DNA from: Aplysia californica
Lineage: Eukaryota; Mollusca; Gastropoda; Aplysiida; Aplysiidae
NCBI RefSeq assembly: GCF_000002075.1
Contig: NW_004797398.1
Span: forward strand, 1,399,316-1,440,828
Length of the DNA stretch: 41,513 nucleotides
Direction of reading: 5' to 3'
Part shown: positions 35,297 to 38,200 of the stretch, in pieces
How the letters are laid out: every line of letters begins with the position of its first letter
Numbering within the stretch: the first letter of the stretch is position 1
Notes under the pieces: generated by a model
What the model was told of the DNA's origin: nothing
Seen by the model: only the letters and a program-made list of their open reading frames with translations
Databases searched by the model: none
Position numbers and translations under genes: made by a program

Positions 35297-38200
35297 CATT
35301 TTAGCCAGCAACCCTGCTCACCACAGTCTTCCTGTAGCTTGTTATGCTTCAATATCGCCTTTTGATCTTTATGGTTAAAGATCTTCTTCCAGTTGAGGGT
35401 ATCCACATAACAAAGTTTTTCATTGCCAAAGATAAGAACGTCTCCGTTGCGCACCGACTTGAGAGAAGTGAGCTCCAGGGAAGTTAAAGGGGTGGATATG
35501 ATGTCAAGACTGTGGCCATTCCTGAAGAAACAACAGCAAAGGGGTCAGTCACTGTTAACAATGCGTAGAGTTTAATTATGTTCTATGGCATTATTGACAG
35601 ATATTAAAGAATTCAGTCTAGTACAATCTCAACACAAACTCAACAAAAACAATTTTATACAAGTTGTAATATCAGGGTGGGGGAAAGAGAAGGTATGATA
35701 GCATCAGCTAGCAGTTAAAATGTACTGGGCACAACATTTTGAAATTTGTTAAAGTTTCCTAATTTGTGATATCAGTAACATGTGCTCAAGAAATATTTTG
35801 TAAAAATTCAAATTCTAAAAGTAGTAAAAAACAAGAAACAAAACTTAAGGTAGGTACAATTGCTAAAAGAATGAAACTGTTTTCTTCCTCTCCTGTAAAA
35901 TTTTGCTTTCTGAGCATAGTATATTTTGATAGCTTGCTGATGATATGCATACTGCCTCTTTAGATACTGAGATTACTTCAAAGGTGGGACATCTGATATA
36001 AATGTCCATCTTTAATAGGACTGAACTAGAGAGAGAAAAGCACCTTTCCCCCATTTGGGGTTTGAACCAGGGACATCTGCTTCATATTCTAGCAGAATAA
36101 CAACAGAACTAACATTTGGCCCGAGAAAGAGGAACACTAACAACAATGTGTGAAACAAAGAGACATGCATTATGCAACATTTTATCAGTTTTTAGCCCGT
36201 GACACTTAGATGGGCCAGAAGAGGCACGTAAATAATATATCACTTTGAAACCCAAGTCATGATTCAAATTATCCAAAAACGGACATCTCTTGTTATTTAC
36301 TTGTACCCTTCAACTATTTAACGACATTATCATTAACATCACCACAATCTTCATCATCATTCACTTACTGGGTAGTCGTTCTTCCATGAATGACTTCTAG
36401 ACTGGAGAGGAAGCTGAGATTGGTGAAGTGTTCGTGGTTGGACTGGATGAGGAGGTAGCCGGTGATCTCCTTCACATGGCTCAGCATGGTCAGGTTGTGG
36501 GGGTGCAGTGGGTCGATGTTGAAGTAGTCGTCTCTGTGGCAGGAACAAGGCACAGTACACACCATGAGCAAACACAACGTAGACCCACTATAGTAGTACC
36601 ACAGCATTCATTTTCATTTACTGACTGTACTTGTTAGACTGTTCTTTTGTTTTCTTATTAATGTAGGTGTTTTTATGCCCTTATTGGCACAATTCAGGTA
36701 AGTTAAGAAGCGGGCTTCTGACTCTGCCTGTCAGGGCTAACGTGGGCTGAGAGGGACACAACATCCTAGCAGAAAGATCGAGATACTTGATAAACGTTTC
36801 TCCCCACTTGGGAATTAAACTTGTCCAGTGTGCAAATGCAAAGCACTTAACCGCTACACCACAGGCGCTGGTATTATATTTGTGTGATTTATCTGTCTGT
36901 AACATGTTCCAGTTTCAGTTTGAGCTCAGAGAAGTACATCAATAAGACAGTCGTCATTTAGTAAAGATAAAATGTAAGATTGACAGAGAGACGGAAACAG
37001 AGGGAAAGAAAGGAAGCAGGAGCTACCAGTGGGTCACAATAAACTATGTGTGTGAAAATGTCTTTCAGCGGTCACATTATATGATAATAATACGAAAAAA
37101 ACATCTTGTTGCACAATAGATACCTTGTCATTTTGTAAACAAAATTTAGATATTCCATTATCAACACTCCATTTGACTTATTTTTTTTAATAGGATCATT
37201 TCTTGGTTGGGCAAAACACTAGTGCCCATTTCGAAGCGTTCATTTTTCAAACAGAATGACTTATTTGATGATGTTTTTTTGTGGAACATATGGAATACTT
37301 AATACAAGTTTGTCAATAATTAGATCATACGAACGTCAGAGAGTCTAAAATGCTTTCTTGAAAATAATGATACAGACAAAAATCTCCATATTAGTGCCTC
37401 TGGCTGACATCAAAACAATTATATAATATGTTAAAAAAAAGGAGACATATAAAGATTTACAACACTATCCTGTATGTCGAATCTCCTGCAGTTTGAAGTT
37501 ACAAACAGAATAATTTTCAAATATACTCCACCTGATCTTGCAAAATTCTCTCTGACACCAAAGACTTTATGATCATGTATGACTTTATCAGCTTCCTCAT
37601 CCCCCTCACCATAAAAAAAATAGAACTGAAATTCTTTAAGTGGCAATACTTGCTAATCTGTCTGACAAAACAGCGAAATAATGAGCATCTGGATCGGAAA
37701 AGTGAGCATACACCAGAGGCCGAAGAATAATCATGTTTTCTGTCTCCTCTAAATTTTAGCTAAAAATCATCAACATCTCAAAAAATTGTTCATCTTAATT
37801 TTTTTTTTAAAGGGATATAATTTCATAAAAGTTTTCATGCTTCAGAGTAATGAAAATATCTACAATCGAAATATCATTCAGTGAATTAAATGGAAGCCGC
37901 TAAATGCACACAAGACAGCATAAAACCCCTGAAATATCATGCTTGTATGTTTTAACACGGTGAGCCATATAACATAGGACTAGAGAGATAACCAATATTT
38001 TCATACTCGATTAAGTGTTTTCTTTACAACTCAATTCAGACAAGCAAAATTACCACTGACACCAGGTAAACTAAAGTTTAATCATGAAAGATTGAGACTG
38101 AATTGACACTTAAAATGATTTCAACACAAATTTAACTAAAAAAAATTATGTATTAAAAAAATATATTTCATGTAAATCTAATCAGTGCATAGAAAAATAT

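Larger units (their letters stand above)
34497..35321 (-). other. EGFR intron 3 with two SINEs and a (CT)n tract
   Basis: 825 bp. It is almost filled by a sense-strand (CT)n tract next to the donor (35232-35292) and two SINE copies (34797-34993 and the internally shortened 34515-34676). The SINEs share flanking sequence, which suggests a local duplication. Confidence 0.75.
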
